A stretch of 64,000 bases of DNA from Nodularia sp. LEGE 06071 (GTDB lineage: Bacteria; Cyanobacteriota; Cyanobacteriia; Cyanobacteriales; Nostocaceae). Within the stretch, counting starts at the first letter, position 1. Each line of letters opens with the position of its first letter. This document shows positions 34,628 to 45,920 of this stretch, piece by piece. The notes beneath the pieces were generated by a model that had not been told where the DNA came from, made no database searches, and saw only the letters and a program-made list of their open reading frames with translations. The position numbers and the translations under genes were made by a program. The stretch is taken from positions 204,759 to 268,758 of the forward strand of contig NZ_JADEWH010000006.1 in the NCBI RefSeq assembly GCF_015207755.1. The letters are read 5' to 3'.

Positions 34628-36970
34628 TTAAGAGTTGGGGATTAATTGGGCGGCTGTAATTACTGCTTGTCCTAGTGATATGTTGCCGTCGTTGGAGGGG
34701 AGTAAACTGTGAGTTATTACGTTTATTCCTAAAGTTTGTAAACCTTGGGTAACTTGTGTTAATAAAATGCAGTTCTGAAATACTCCTCCGGTTAATACGA
34801 CTTGATTAATCAGGTTTTTTTGAGAAAGATGTTTAACTACATCAACAATAATTTGAGCTAAACTTTTATGAAATTTTGTGGCTATCTCTGATTGACTAAT
34901 CTGTTTTTGCAAGTCTTGAAGCAGGGCTTGCCACATTGGTTTTGAGTCTATATAATAAATGCTATCGGAAAAGTTAAGGTGAAAAGGATAATTTAGGGTT
35001 TCTTCATGATTATTTAAGTTGATAGGATTGACTAAGGCTTCCATTGCGATCGCAGCTTGTCCTTCATAGCTACATTCTTCTGGATAAATGCCGATAGCCG
35101 CAGCTACTGCATCAAACAACCTCCCTACGGATGAGGCTGGAGGTGAGTTAATTCCTTGTTCTACAGCTTTTTTAAGTAGCTTTAAGGGCTGTTGCTGTAA
35201 AAATTTGATAATTTCCAAGTCAGGATATTTTTGTTGACTTTCATCCCAAATATCGGCACTGAGTAAGTGGGCGTAGGTGTTACGCCAAGGCTGATAAATT
35301 GCTTTTTCACCGCCAATCATCGCCACTGGTTTAAATGTTGCGAGTCGCTGAAATTGACGATAATCTGCTAAGAGAAATTCTCCTCCCCAAAATTTGCCGT
35401 CTTCGTCATAACCTAATCCATCTAAAGCAATCCCTAAAACTGGGGCTGAATTTAAAGGAATCCCATTTTCTGCCATACAAGCAGCAATATGGGCGTGATG
35501 ATGTTGGATAGGGTGAAGTTTAAGTTTATTAACAGATGCGAGTTCTTTACCGAGTTTTGTGGAAAGATATTCGGGGTGTTTATCGATAGCGATCACTTCT
35601 GGTTGATGTTCAAATAAATTTAAATATAGATTGAGTGTATCTTGATAAGCATGAAAAGCCGCAGCGGTTTCTAAATCGCCCAAATGTTGAGAAAGAATTG
35701 CTTCACCTTCGCGTAATAAACAAAAGGTATTTTTTAACTCACTACCCATCGCTAAAATTGGCGTTACCTTCTCAAATCCCGGTGGTAAAATCATCGGTGC
35801 TGGTGCATATCCCCTAGCCCGGCGAATAATTTTTACTTGATTATCAATCACCCTAGCAACAGAATCATCTACTCGGTTGACAATATCCCGATTATGTAAA
35901 AGAAAATAATCCGCAATGTGACTTAAGTTTTCTCTAGCTTCTTCATTATCAATACATTGAGGTTCATCAGCAATATTCCCACTGGTTAACACAATAGGGC
36001 GATTCATCCGCCGCAAAATTAAATGATGTAAAGGCGTGTAAGGTAACATAAAACCGAGATAATTTAGTCCCGGTGAAACTGAAGGCGCAATTAGACATTC
36101 AGGATTTTTTTGTAACAATACAATAGGCGCAGCAGCACTTACTAATAATTCCTTTTCTGTATCGTTAATAGTACAATAATCGGCAATTACTGCCATATCC
36201 CGCGCCATTAAAGCCAAAGGTTTGTGATAACGTCGTTTACGCTGACGCAATTTTTGTACAGCAGCTTCTTGAGTTGCGTCACAAGCTAGATGAATACCAC
36301 CCAACCCTTTAATAGCCACAATCTCACCTTTTTGCAACAAAGTACAAACAGCATCAACATCATCCATCATCGAAAACATCGAAGCCGTCACAGGTTGACC
36401 ATCAGCCCGTTCTAGCCAAGCTTTCGGTCCGCAAGTATGACAAGCTACAGGTTGGGCGTGAAAACGACGATTTTCCACATTTTCATACTCCCGTTCACAT
36501 TCAGCACACATAGCAAACGCAGACATACTGGTATTGCATCTATCGTAAGGAATCCCACGAATAATACTGAAGCGAGGACCGCAATGAGTACAATTAGTAA
36601 AAGGGTAACGATAAAAACGGCTAAAAGGGTCAAAAATTTCCTGTTGACATTGGGGACAAATCGCCGCATCAGGAGTAACTTCTGTATTTTTAGAACTACT
36701 CACACTATGAGAAATCACAAAATCAGTAAAATCCCCATCACCTTCATAACTAACTCTTGTCAACTCCTGAATTTTCCCCAAAGGAGGACATTCAATATAT
36801 AGTTTATTGATAAACTCAGTAATAGCCACCTCACTCCCAGAAACCCGAATTAAAACACCCTCCCCATCATTACAAACATCACCCAACAACCCACAAACCG
36901 TAGCCAGACGATAAACAGTAGGACGAAATCCCACACCTTGAACAGTCCCCCGAACCCTAATCTCTTCCAT
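34628..36970 (-). CDS. hypF: Carbamoyltransferase HypF
   Basis: HypF makes the carbamoyl group, from carbamoyl phosphate and ATP, and loads it on HypE. From ATG 36970 the product has 780 residues: an acylphosphatase domain (MEEIRVRGTVQGVGFRPTVY), two zinc fingers (CPQC...CTHC; CAEC...CHTC), a YrdC-like domain (IVAIKGLGGIHLACDAT) and a Kae1-like domain with HHHAHIAACMAENG. The frame extends 17 codons upstream, but those residues (SRRGAEAQRR) are encoded by a reverse copy of the dispersed repeat and overlap the upstream gene's end, so I reject them. Confidence 0.96.
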   Translation of the reverse strand: MEEIRVRGTVQGVGFRPTVYRLATVCGLLGDVCNDGEGVLIRVSGSEVAITEFINKLYIECPPLGKIQELTRVSYEGDGDFTDFVISHSVSSSKNTEVTPDAAICPQCQQEIFDPFSRFYRYPFTNCTHCGPRFSIIRGIPYDRCNTSMSAFAMCAECEREYENVENRRFHAQPVACHTCGPKAWLERADGQPVTASMFSMMDDVDAVCTLLQKGEIVAIKGLGGIHLACDATQEAAVQKLRQRKRRYHKPLALMARDMAVIADYCTINDTEKELLVSAAAPIVLLQKNPECLIAPSVSPGLNYLGFMLPYTPLHHLILRRMNRPIVLTSGNIADEPQCIDNEEARENLSHIADYFLLHNRDIVNRVDDSVARVIDNQVKIIRRARGYAPAPMILPPGFEKVTPILAMGSELKNTFCLLREGEAILSQHLGDLETAAAFHAYQDTLNLYLNLFEHQPEVIAIDKHPEYLSTKLGKELASVNKLKLHPIQHHHAHIAACMAENGIPLNSAPVLGIALDGLGYDEDGKFWGGEFLLADYRQFQRLATFKPVAMIGGEKAIYQPWRNTYAHLLSADIWDESQQKYPDLEIIKFLQQQPLKLLKKAVEQGINSPPASSVGRLFDAVAAAIGIYPEECSYEGQAAIAMEALVNPINLNNHEETLNYPFHLNFSDSIYYIDSKPMWQALLQDLQKQISQSEIATKFHKSLAQIIVDVVKHLSQKNLINQVVLTGGVFQNCILLTQVTQGLQTLGINVITHSLLPSNDGNISLGQAVITAAQLIPNS

Positions 36971-36971
36971 T

Positions 36972-37000
36972 CTTCTCTGCGCCTCTGCGCCTCTGCGTGA
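36972..37000 (-). repeat. Dispersed repeat copy overlapping the hypF upstream frame
   Basis: A minus-oriented copy (TTCTCTGCGCCTCTGCGCCT then CTGCG) lies immediately upstream of the hypF start, where it creates a spurious in-frame extension. Confidence 0.8.
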
Positions 37001-37005
37001 AACTT

Positions 37006-38211
37006 TTACGCCAACCGCCACAACAACACCCGATTATTCCCAGAATCAGCAATTACCGCCACATTCCCACAAACCTTCACCCCATAACACCAATTCAAAG
37101 TATCACGCTGGGGTAAACCAAAATCCCGATTTTCACCCTTAGATTTAAAATTAACTTGTCCCGCCAAACCATCAGCAACCGCCCCAGATAATAATTGAAA
37201 CTCCGGCTTTCTCCATCCTAACAAACGGGAATTTGCAGTATCAGCAACCAGCAACCAATCATTACCAACCGCTACACCATAAGGCATACTTAAACTACTA
37301 GCACTAGGAAAATAAATACCTTGATTCATTTCCACAGAATCAAAACTTTTTTGTCCTAAAACTACCGCACAAGGGGCATTATTTTCTGTAGGTATACCCT
37401 CCCAAATCATCACTCGGTGATTACCTGCATCAGCAACCACTAAATTGTCTTCCCAAACAGTAATATCATGACACCAACGCATACTCGCCGCCGTAGGAGA
37501 ACTTCCCCCATTTTCATTGCGAGATGTCAGATCTGGTTGTCCCAAAACTAAATCAGCAGGTTGACCATTCTCTGTAGGTAATTGCTGCCAAATTAATAAT
37601 CTGCGATTTCCCGTATCAGCAACAAATAGCTTACCTTGATGATAGAAAACACCATAAGGCCAGTGCATAGTATTAGCAGCAGCTTGATGAGTTCCCCTAT
37701 TTGGTTCATTTTGGCTAAAATCAGCTTGTCCTAACACCAAATCTGCTGGAACATGACTATCTTCTGGGACATTTTTCCAAATCAATACCCGATGATTCCA
37801 AGCATCAGCTACCGCTAAACCTGTACCACAAGCACAAATTCCCGTGGGGACACTAAAAGTATTTCTTCCCGGTGTACCTTTAGCATTTTGACCTTCATGA
37901 TAAAAATCCGGTTGTCCAATTACCCAGTCAGCCGGTTGACTATCTTCGGTAGGTACATTTCGCCATCCCAATAACCGATGATGTCCTGTATCTGATACCC
38001 ACAAAGAACCAGTTTTAGATAACAAACAAGCACCGCGCGGACCAAACATATTTATCGGACTAGGTGCTATGGGTATAGCTAATATTTCTGGTTCAATAAT
38101 ATTACCTAAAATTACCTCTGTACCTTCCGGTGATAAAGGGAATAATTGGAAAATTACTGTGGCTTCTGGCGGCAATTGTGACGCAGGATTAATATTAATG
38201 GGTATATCCAT
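37006..38211 (-). CDS. NHL-repeat beta-propeller protein of the extended hyp operon
   Basis: The 401-residue product is a six-bladed-type NHL propeller: repeated VSDTGHHRLLGWRNVPTEDSQPADWVIGQPDF, VADAWNHRVLIWKNVP, VADTGNRRLLIWQQLP, VADAGNHRVMIWEGIP and VADTANSRLLGWRKP. No signal peptide or enzymatic domain is visible. Its homologue belongs to the extended hyp operon described in Nostoc PCC 7120, where it has been suggested, with its neighbours, to help mature the small subunit HupS; this function is not proven. It stops 35 bases before the hypF start. Confidence 0.9.
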   Translation of the reverse strand: MDIPININPASQLPPEATVIFQLFPLSPEGTEVILGNIIEPEILAIPIAPSPINMFGPRGACLLSKTGSLWVSDTGHHRLLGWRNVPTEDSQPADWVIGQPDFYHEGQNAKGTPGRNTFSVPTGICACGTGLAVADAWNHRVLIWKNVPEDSHVPADLVLGQADFSQNEPNRGTHQAAANTMHWPYGVFYHQGKLFVADTGNRRLLIWQQLPTENGQPADLVLGQPDLTSRNENGGSSPTAASMRWCHDITVWEDNLVVADAGNHRVMIWEGIPTENNAPCAVVLGQKSFDSVEMNQGIYFPSASSLSMPYGVAVGNDWLLVADTANSRLLGWRKPEFQLLSGAVADGLAGQVNFKSKGENRDFGLPQRDTLNWCYGVKVCGNVAVIADSGNNRVLLWRLA

Positions 38212-38288
38212 GAACCGCAGATGAAGACTGATAGCTATTTAAACTCATCGACGGATATTGGAATGTATCGCCTGTGGCAATTTTCTTG

Positions 38289-39122
38289 TTAAATTGAATA
38301 TTTGGGCAGTTTTACAAAAACTTTCTCACCTTTAATTTGTACTGGATAAGACTGTAATGGAACATCAGCAACAGTTAAACATTCCCCAGTTTCTAAATTA
38401 TACTGAAACCCATGAGATTTACAAGTGAGAATTTCATGATCTAATTTGCCCATATCCAAAGGAGTGGCTAAATGTGGACAAGCATTTAAGTAACAGATAA
38501 CATTTTCACCTTGGCGATATAAAATTAGTGAATTCTTCCCAACTTTACCTGTCAATATCCCAGATTCAGGAATTTGATCAATTGTTGTTAATTTCACCCA
38601 AGTAGAGGTATCTTCTGGAGTAAATGCATTGTTGACAGTGGAAGTATGATTGACTGCTACAACTTTAGTAATTTCAGGACAATGATTTTTTATTGCCTGT
38701 TCTACACTTTGAGTTAAAGTTAAGGTTGAAGTGGGACAACTGCTACAGCTTCCAATTAATTTGACTTCTACTGTATCAGGTGGTTTGATTGCGACAAATT
38801 CTACATCGCCATCATGACTTTTTAAACCTGGGCGAACTTCTTCTAGGGCTGCTTGAATTCTTTCTATTAGTGGCGGTTGCTGTGGCTTGACTAGTTCGTG
38901 ATAAAGCAAAACTGAATATACTATTTCATCGTCTACAGCTTGACGCAAAGCTGAAATTGATTCTTTCTTCAGGCTTTTAATTAAATGCGTTAATGCTGCT
39001 TTGTGTAAATCTTCTATCGCTCTTTTTATTCCTACAGCTACACACCTTTGGCTTTCGTCCCATTGGGATATAATTGCTTCAAAGCGATTGATTTCTTGAA
39101 CTAGTTCTTCTAGTTTTGTCAT
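38289..39122 (-). CDS. NifU-like plus Rieske [2Fe-2S] domain protein of the extended hyp operon
   Basis: The 277-residue product fuses three parts: a helical N-terminus (1-80), a NifU C-terminal-like Fe-S scaffold (about 82-155) with LKSHDGDVEFV and the CxxC pair in GSCSSCPTS, and a Rieske domain (about 175-270) with the cluster ligands CPH and CKSH. NifU-like domains carry transient Fe-S clusters, while Rieske domains hold a stable one. Its place in the hyp operon suggests a role in Fe-S supply for HupS. The motifs are clear; the function is inferred. Confidence 0.9.
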   Translation of the reverse strand: MTKLEELVQEINRFEAIISQWDESQRCVAVGIKRAIEDLHKAALTHLIKSLKKESISALRQAVDDEIVYSVLLYHELVKPQQPPLIERIQAALEEVRPGLKSHDGDVEFVAIKPPDTVEVKLIGSCSSCPTSTLTLTQSVEQAIKNHCPEITKVVAVNHTSTVNNAFTPEDTSTWVKLTTIDQIPESGILTGKVGKNSLILYRQGENVICYLNACPHLATPLDMGKLDHEILTCKSHGFQYNLETGECLTVADVPLQSYPVQIKGEKVFVKLPKYSI

Positions 39123-39203
39123 TATATTTAGTCGTTAGTCGTTATTAATTAGCAGTCGTCCACTGGTTCTGTTATGGATTTACCAGAAATAAATTCGGAA
39201 TGA

Positions 39204-39235
39204 AACGAACCACAGAGACGCAAAGGACACAGAGG
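39204..39235 (+). repeat. Dispersed repeat copy
   Basis: AACGAACCACAGAGACGCAA followed by AGGACACAGAGG, in the gap between the NifU/Rieske gene and the small membrane gene upstream of it. Confidence 0.85.
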
Positions 39236-39284
39236 AATAAAGAGGAGAAAGCTTTTCTATTGGAGGTTCTCTATGCAAAGCTAT

Positions 39285-39509
39285 CTATTTCATTTTGAAA
39301 TCTTTGAGGAGAAATGGCATGACTGTACTTGCAAATAAACTAGCTAATATTAGTGGTAGCCAAAAGGGTAATTTTGTTTGCGATAATGAGAGGAGAATTA
39401 CCAAGCTTATACTGTTTGCAATGACAATTTGTTTGAAGAAATATTCGGGGTCACGCAGTAGTTTTCCTTTGAAAAATAATTTAGCTGAAAGCCATCCAAT
39501 TTCTAACAT
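39285..39509 (-). CDS. Small two-helix membrane protein in the extended hyp operon
   Basis: The 74-residue product has two predicted membrane helices, QIVIANSISLVILLSL and LPFWLPLILASLFASTVMPFLL, joined by a short loop. A perfect TAGGAGG-like ribosome site precedes the ATG (39507-39509). It is 8 bases behind another small membrane gene. Similar small genes accompany the extended hyp operon in Nostoc PCC 7120. Function unknown; membrane anchoring of hydrogenase maturation or of HupSL itself is a guess. Confidence 0.78.
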   Translation of the reverse strand: MLEIGWLSAKLFFKGKLLRDPEYFFKQIVIANSISLVILLSLSQTKLPFWLPLILASLFASTVMPFLLKDFKMK

Positions 39510-39517
39510 AATTCCTC

Positions 39518-39757
39518 CTAATAATTTGTGAATAAGTTTAGTAAGGCAAAACCTATGAATAATCCTGGAATTACACCAGCGGGTCCAAATAATGCTCCCA
39601 ATGTGGCTGAAAACTGATAACCAATATCTTTTCCAGCTAATAGCATTGCACCAACAGCACCACCAACCATAGATAAGGCTGTTGCTATTAATATCCAGGC
39701 GAATTCTGTTGCTATGTTTAGTTCACCAGTTGCTAAGGTTGTAAGAAATTCTTTCAT
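39518..39757 (-). CDS. Small Gly/Ala-rich two-helix membrane protein in the extended hyp operon
   Basis: The 79-residue product resembles a helical hairpin: FAWILIATALSMVGGAVGAMLLAG and LGALFGPAGVIPGLFIGFALLNLFTNY. The glycine-rich pattern superficially recalls ATP synthase subunit c, but the conserved carboxylate in the second helix is missing. It lies between the TPR protein and the other small membrane gene on the same strand, spaced by 8 and 48 bases. Function unknown. Confidence 0.78.
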   Translation of the reverse strand: MKEFLTTLATGELNIATEFAWILIATALSMVGGAVGAMLLAGKDIGYQFSATLGALFGPAGVIPGLFIGFALLNLFTNY

Positions 39758-39805
39758 GTCGGTGTTAGTCTAGATATGGTGATAGGAGTAGTAAAAAGTT
39801 TAAGG

Positions 39806-40810
39806 TTAATCCATCCCTACGCGCATTTCTACTTCTACATCTTGTATGGCTTGAGCGACGGCTTCTGCTTGTGCTGTTTGCTGATTTTGGGTGAATATTC
39901 CCCAAGCTTCTTGATAGTAGGTATATGCTTTGAGGAGATTTTTAGGATTACCCGATTCTGGCTTCTCGATGTCGTCTGGTAAGTTGAATAAGGCGTTGGC
40001 TTTGTTAGATATGGTGTTAGCATATTCTAAAGGTGTGTCTCTGGCGTAACGCACTTTTAAGGCTTCGTCATAAGCTGCGATCGCACGTAAGTTATTATCG
40101 ACAGGATGGGAACTGACTAAATATTGCAACGCATTACCCAAATTGTTCTGTAACATTGCATATTCCCTGGGATGGTCAATTAAGTTAATATGCTTTAATG
40201 CCACTTCAAAGGATTGCACTGCTAAACCTTGACGCAAGTATTCCCGTTCTGATGACATGGGCATGGAAAGGTAGGCGATCGCAATATTATTGTATAAAAT
40301 CGCGTATTCTTGTGGGTAATCCTCCCAGGTAAATACCTGCAAAGCCTCGTGATAAGCTTTGATGCTGTCCGTCATCCGTGCCTGATTGAATGCTACCAGC
40401 GATTGCAACGCCAACCCAAAATTCATCTGTGCTTCGGCAACTTCTTCTGGCAAGGCTAATTGTTGTAAAATGGGTAAAGCCTCTTCATAGCCTGCTTTCG
40501 CTTGCAGCAACAGTTGCGACCCTTGATCAGGAATACTCTGTAACGTCCCTGACATCCCCACCAAGGCGCGAGCTTTCAATAAGGCGTACTCCTCACCACA
40601 CATCTGATATGCTCGGTAATATAGCCCCACTGCGTTCCGCAAATCTTGAGCGGTTTTAGGTTGCTTATGAAAGCCTTGTGCCATTTCGATCAGCATCTCG
40701 ATTTTTTCTGCTGCTGTCGCTGACTCTGATTTGATAGCTGCGATCGCCGCCTGAATTGCTGAATCTGTAATGCTGGGGTTCATAACTGCCTTGAGTTGGT
40801 CAACACCCAT
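39806..40810 (-). CDS. TPR protein, first gene of the extended hyp operon
   Basis: The 334-residue product is built of tetratricopeptide-like helices (AVGLYYRAYQMCGEEYALLKARALVG, SIKAYHEALQVFTWEDYPQEYAILYNNIAIAYL, AMLQNNLGNALQYL, AIAAYDEALKVRYARDTPLEYANTISNKANALF). It is a scaffold for protein contacts. The frame opens at a TTG one codon upstream; ATG 40810 is chosen. It is divergent from hupS across a 0.5-kb region, so the hyp operon and hupSL may be controlled together. Confidence 0.85.
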   Translation of the reverse strand: MGVDQLKAVMNPSITDSAIQAAIAAIKSESATAAEKIEMLIEMAQGFHKQPKTAQDLRNAVGLYYRAYQMCGEEYALLKARALVGMSGTLQSIPDQGSQLLLQAKAGYEEALPILQQLALPEEVAEAQMNFGLALQSLVAFNQARMTDSIKAYHEALQVFTWEDYPQEYAILYNNIAIAYLSMPMSSEREYLRQGLAVQSFEVALKHINLIDHPREYAMLQNNLGNALQYLVSSHPVDNNLRAIAAYDEALKVRYARDTPLEYANTISNKANALFNLPDDIEKPESGNPKNLLKAYTYYQEAWGIFTQNQQTAQAEAVAQAIQDVEVEMRVGMD

Positions 40811-41328
40811 CAAGTGGGTTTATTAACTAAGCGGATTTACGCAGATTTTGAATCCCATAGCCATTCTTCTATGTTCCCTGATAGAAACTAGGAAACATCA
40901 TTCCCCATACTCTGGCAATAGAGTAAATCAATTTTTTTACTATAGAACAATCTATTTCTCAAATCCTAGAGGGAAATTGCCAATATTAATGTCAGCTTTA
41001 AACACATGAAATATTGAATAGCTATTTTGGCGTTGCTGATTGTGAGTATTAATTGGGTTTCGGACAACTTACTTAAATAATTAATTTTTATTTAATGAAA
41101 AATAATTATCTAAAAACTTAGATTATATTAATGAATAAGTATTAGACATCTCCGACCAAAAATGTAGAGACTCCCACAAAAAATGTAGAGACGTTCCATG
41201 GAACGTCTCTACAAGGGTTTTGAAAGAAGCATAATTATTTTCTGGAGATGTCTATTGAAAAACAGGTGATACTCTACAATCCTGATCACCTAGTTTGGCA
41301 TGATCAACAATAGATAAGCGTGTAGCTA
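40811..41328. promoter_or_regulatory. Divergent hyp-operon/hupS control region with an inserted element
   Basis: The region of 518 bases must contain promoters for the leftward TPR-hyp operon and rightward hupSL. A MITE-like element (41143-41254) sits 74 bases before the hupS start. AT-rich sequence at 41060-41140 could hold -10 elements, but I found no clear NtcA site of the GTA-N8-TAC form. Confidence 0.55.
41143..41254. mobile_element. MITE-like element in the hupS upstream region
   Basis: The 112-base element is bounded by a perfect inverted pair, TAGACATCTCC and GGAGATGTCTA. The outer TA of each end may be a TA target duplication of the IS630/mariner kind (TATTA on the left against TATTG on the right). 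Inside is a perfect 30-base palindrome (41184-41213; arm TGTAGAGACGTTCCA) and a half-copy of the same GTAGAGAC core at 41164. There is no coding capacity. Confidence 0.82.
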
Positions 41329-42291
<963 letters not shown>

Positions 42292-42302
42292 AAGTCAGGA
42301 AG

Positions 42303-42334
42303 AAACGAACCACAGAGGCGCAGAGTACACAGAG
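42303..42334 (+). repeat. Dispersed repeat copy in the hupS-hupL spacer
   Basis: AAACGAACCACAGAGGCGCA then GAGTACACAGAG, starting 12 bases after hupS ends. Confidence 0.85.
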
Positions 42335-42435
42335 TTATGAGAATTTGAGAGGCTTCGCCGTGAGCATCAGCCCTTAGCGAAGCTTCCCGAAGAGTACGGT
42401 TTTTTGCGTAAGTCTGATTATGCCGTTCTGTACAG

Positions 42436-42515
42436 GTAGGGTGTGTTATCGCGTAGCGTAACGCCCCAATTCTGATTTTAGGTGCATGAGGAGAAATGTC
42501 TGTAACGCACCCTAC
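42436..42515. mobile_element. Short inverted-repeat element between hupS and hupL
   Basis: GTAGGGTGTGTTA (42436-42448) and TAACGCACCCTAC (42503-42515) form a 13-bp terminal inverted repeat with one G-U pair. This GTAGGGTGCGTTA-type element is frequent in cyanobacterial genomes. In RNA it would form a long hairpin just 26 bases before the hupL start. Confidence 0.75.
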
Positions 42516-42541
42516 TAATTACTTAAAAGAGAGGAGAGAGA

Positions 42542-44137
<1,596 letters not shown>

Positions 44138-44150
44138 AAAATGCTGACAT

Positions 44151-44185
44151 CTTGATAGCAGCAATTGGTGATAGTTGCTATCAAG
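44151..44185 (+). terminator. Hairpin after hupL
   Basis: CTTGATAGCA and TGCTATCAAG form a perfect 10-bp stem, 13 bases after the hupL stop, with a 15-base loop that can pair further. There is no long T-run, so it may stabilise the mRNA end or be a weak terminator. Confidence 0.6.
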
Positions 44186-44270
44186 AATTCTTGATTTCAG
44201 TTTGTTTAGTACAACACACATTGAGTTACAATAGTTCTACAAGTGGTTACAATTTTACTAGATATACTTT

Positions 44271-44480
44271 GTGCCTAAAGTCATTGAAATACCTATTGAT
44301 TTAACTCACTTTGAGCTTCCTCAAGCTGTCCAAGAACGTCTTCAATCTCTATTGGATCGCCAAGAAGCAGGCAAAGTGCTTACCCAAGCAGAACGACGGG
44401 AAGCAGAAGGGTTGGTTGAGCTAGCAGAATTTTTATCTCTGTTGCACTTGCGATCGCAGCGTATGATAGAGCAGGAATAA
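44271..44480 (+). CDS. Small acidic protein preceding an HNH nuclease gene
   Basis: The 69-residue product, starting at a GTG, is helical and charged: IPIDLTHFELPQAVQERLQSLLDRQEAGKVLTQAERREAEGLVELAEFLSLLHLRSQRM. Similar short proteins with this ELxxFxxxxxLR pattern often precede a nuclease or PIN-type gene in cyanobacteria. Its stop directly abuts the next ATG, so the two are co-translated. A regulator or antitoxin-like role is possible but unproven. Confidence 0.75.
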   Translation: MPKVIEIPIDLTHFELPQAVQERLQSLLDRQEAGKVLTQAERREAEGLVELAEFLSLLHLRSQRMIEQE

Positions 44481-44900
44481 ATGGTAACTATTCCAATTGC
44501 TTTACGTCGATTAGTCATTAAAAGAGCATCTGATCACTGTGAGTATTGCAGTTTATCCCAAGTAGGTCAAGCAGCAACATTCCATATTGATCACATTACT
44601 CCTGTAGTAGCAGGAGGTACAACAACAGCAAATAATTTGGCACTGGCGTGTGTGTCCTGTTCATTACGTAAAGCTGCTCGACAAATGGTTGAAGACCCGG
44701 AAACAGGTGAAAAAGTCCTAATTTTTAACCCTCGTCAACAAGTATGGAAAGAACACTTTCACTGGGATGGTGTAAAAGTTGTGGGATTAACAGCTATAGG
44801 ACGAGCAACCATTAATACACTCAAAATGAATCGTGAAATTATGCTGGCCATTCGGGCAGAAGAGGAATTCCTGGGTCGTCATCCGCCGTCATTCCCTTAG
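44481..44900 (+). CDS. HNH endonuclease
   Basis: The 139-residue product contains a complete HNH fold: a Cys pair in CEYC, the HIDHITPVVAGGTTTANNLALACVSCSLRK core (HxDH...N...CxxC). HNH enzymes cut DNA with one metal ion, and the four Cys bind a structural zinc. It forms a unit with the preceding small gene, with zero spacing, downstream of hupL. Restriction or homing activity cannot be told apart from sequence; no methylase lies nearby. Confidence 0.88.
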   Translation: MVTIPIALRRLVIKRASDHCEYCSLSQVGQAATFHIDHITPVVAGGTTTANNLALACVSCSLRKAARQMVEDPETGEKVLIFNPRQQVWKEHFHWDGVKVVGLTAIGRATINTLKMNREIMLAIRAEEEFLGRHPPSFP

Positions 44901-45039
44901 AAGTTAGCAACGATGCATTTTCTGGTTGAGATCATGACAGGATTTTTATCTTTCGTATAGTGAAACACGATTTTCGTAGACACCAGCGCCCAGTTGACTA
45001 GCATTGTTCTTCCTTCAGAGATTGCTTGGACTGACTCAA

Positions 45040-45723
45040 TTACCCTCCAGAAACAATACCAAGAAACAGATTTATTAATGTTTTATTAAAAAGTAGCCAA
45101 ACCAACCAAAATACAAGATGAAGAATTACTATCATCCAAAACTCAACTTGATAGGAAGCTTTGCTACTTTTGTGATGTAATTGGCGTTGGGCAATAAACG
45201 CACCTAACCAACCACCCATAAATTCGCATAGATGTAAAGTCTTTTCTTGCACTCTCCATCGTCCTTTCTTTGCACGAGATTTATCGTCAGCGTACAGTGC
45301 CAAGGTAATTAAACTCATACAAGGATAAAGGATGAGAGGAATTGGAATGCCCGTACTCAATAAAAAATGGATGGAACCCAAGCCAGGTAGTAGAGATAAA
45401 AGTAATGTCTCGAATGCTAATGATGAAGATTTCACCATAGGCTTGGGTTTCAAATTCATAGGTGTGCTAGAAGATGAGGACTGAGATATAGGTTTTGATA
45501 CAATCATCCCTTCAATCGAAGCATTACACGCGCGTAACTTGCCGTTTTGTTCAACTGCGAGTTGATAACAAATAATATCACCAACTTGGGGACGACGGTT
45601 AAGATTTTTAAATGCGCTGATGTGAAGAAATACTTCTTGATTACCAGTGGTGAATTGTATAAAACCAAAACCCTTATCATCTTTCCAAGTAGTTAGTTGC
45701 CCTTTGTGTAAAACAGGTTTCAT
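45040..45723 (-). CDS. Cold-shock domain fused to DUF1294 membrane domain
   Basis: The 227-residue product starts with a cold-shock nucleic-acid-binding domain (KGQLTTWKDDKGFGFIQFTTGNQEVFLHISAF, residues 5-75). After a Ser-rich linker comes DUF1294, with about three or four membrane helices and the signature ALYADDKSRAKKGRWRVQEKTLHLCEFMGGWLGAFIAQRQLHHK. The fusion of the two domains is common in bacteria, but its function is not known. The frame also opens two codons earlier at ATG 45729; either is possible. It is convergent with the HNH gene. Confidence 0.88.
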   Translation of the reverse strand: MKPVLHKGQLTTWKDDKGFGFIQFTTGNQEVFLHISAFKNLNRRPQVGDIICYQLAVEQNGKLRACNASIEGMIVSKPISQSSSSSTPMNLKPKPMVKSSSLAFETLLLSLLPGLGSIHFLLSTGIPIPLILYPCMSLITLALYADDKSRAKKGRWRVQEKTLHLCEFMGGWLGAFIAQRQLHHKSSKASYQVEFWMIVILHLVFWLVWLLFNKTLINLFLGIVSGG

Positions 45724-45920
45724 GAACAAGCCGTATATATAGACCTACTTTATAGTATGCCCCTGTTTATACCAATAAATAGCACTAACGCAATTTTTAT
45801 AAATTGAGCGTCTAAATATTTCTTAAAAACTCGTAGCGTAACACACTAAAATTCATAGAACTAATGCGTTAGGCTAGCCGTGATGCACTTCAACAAAACA
45901 TAAATTTATAAGGTAAGCTT

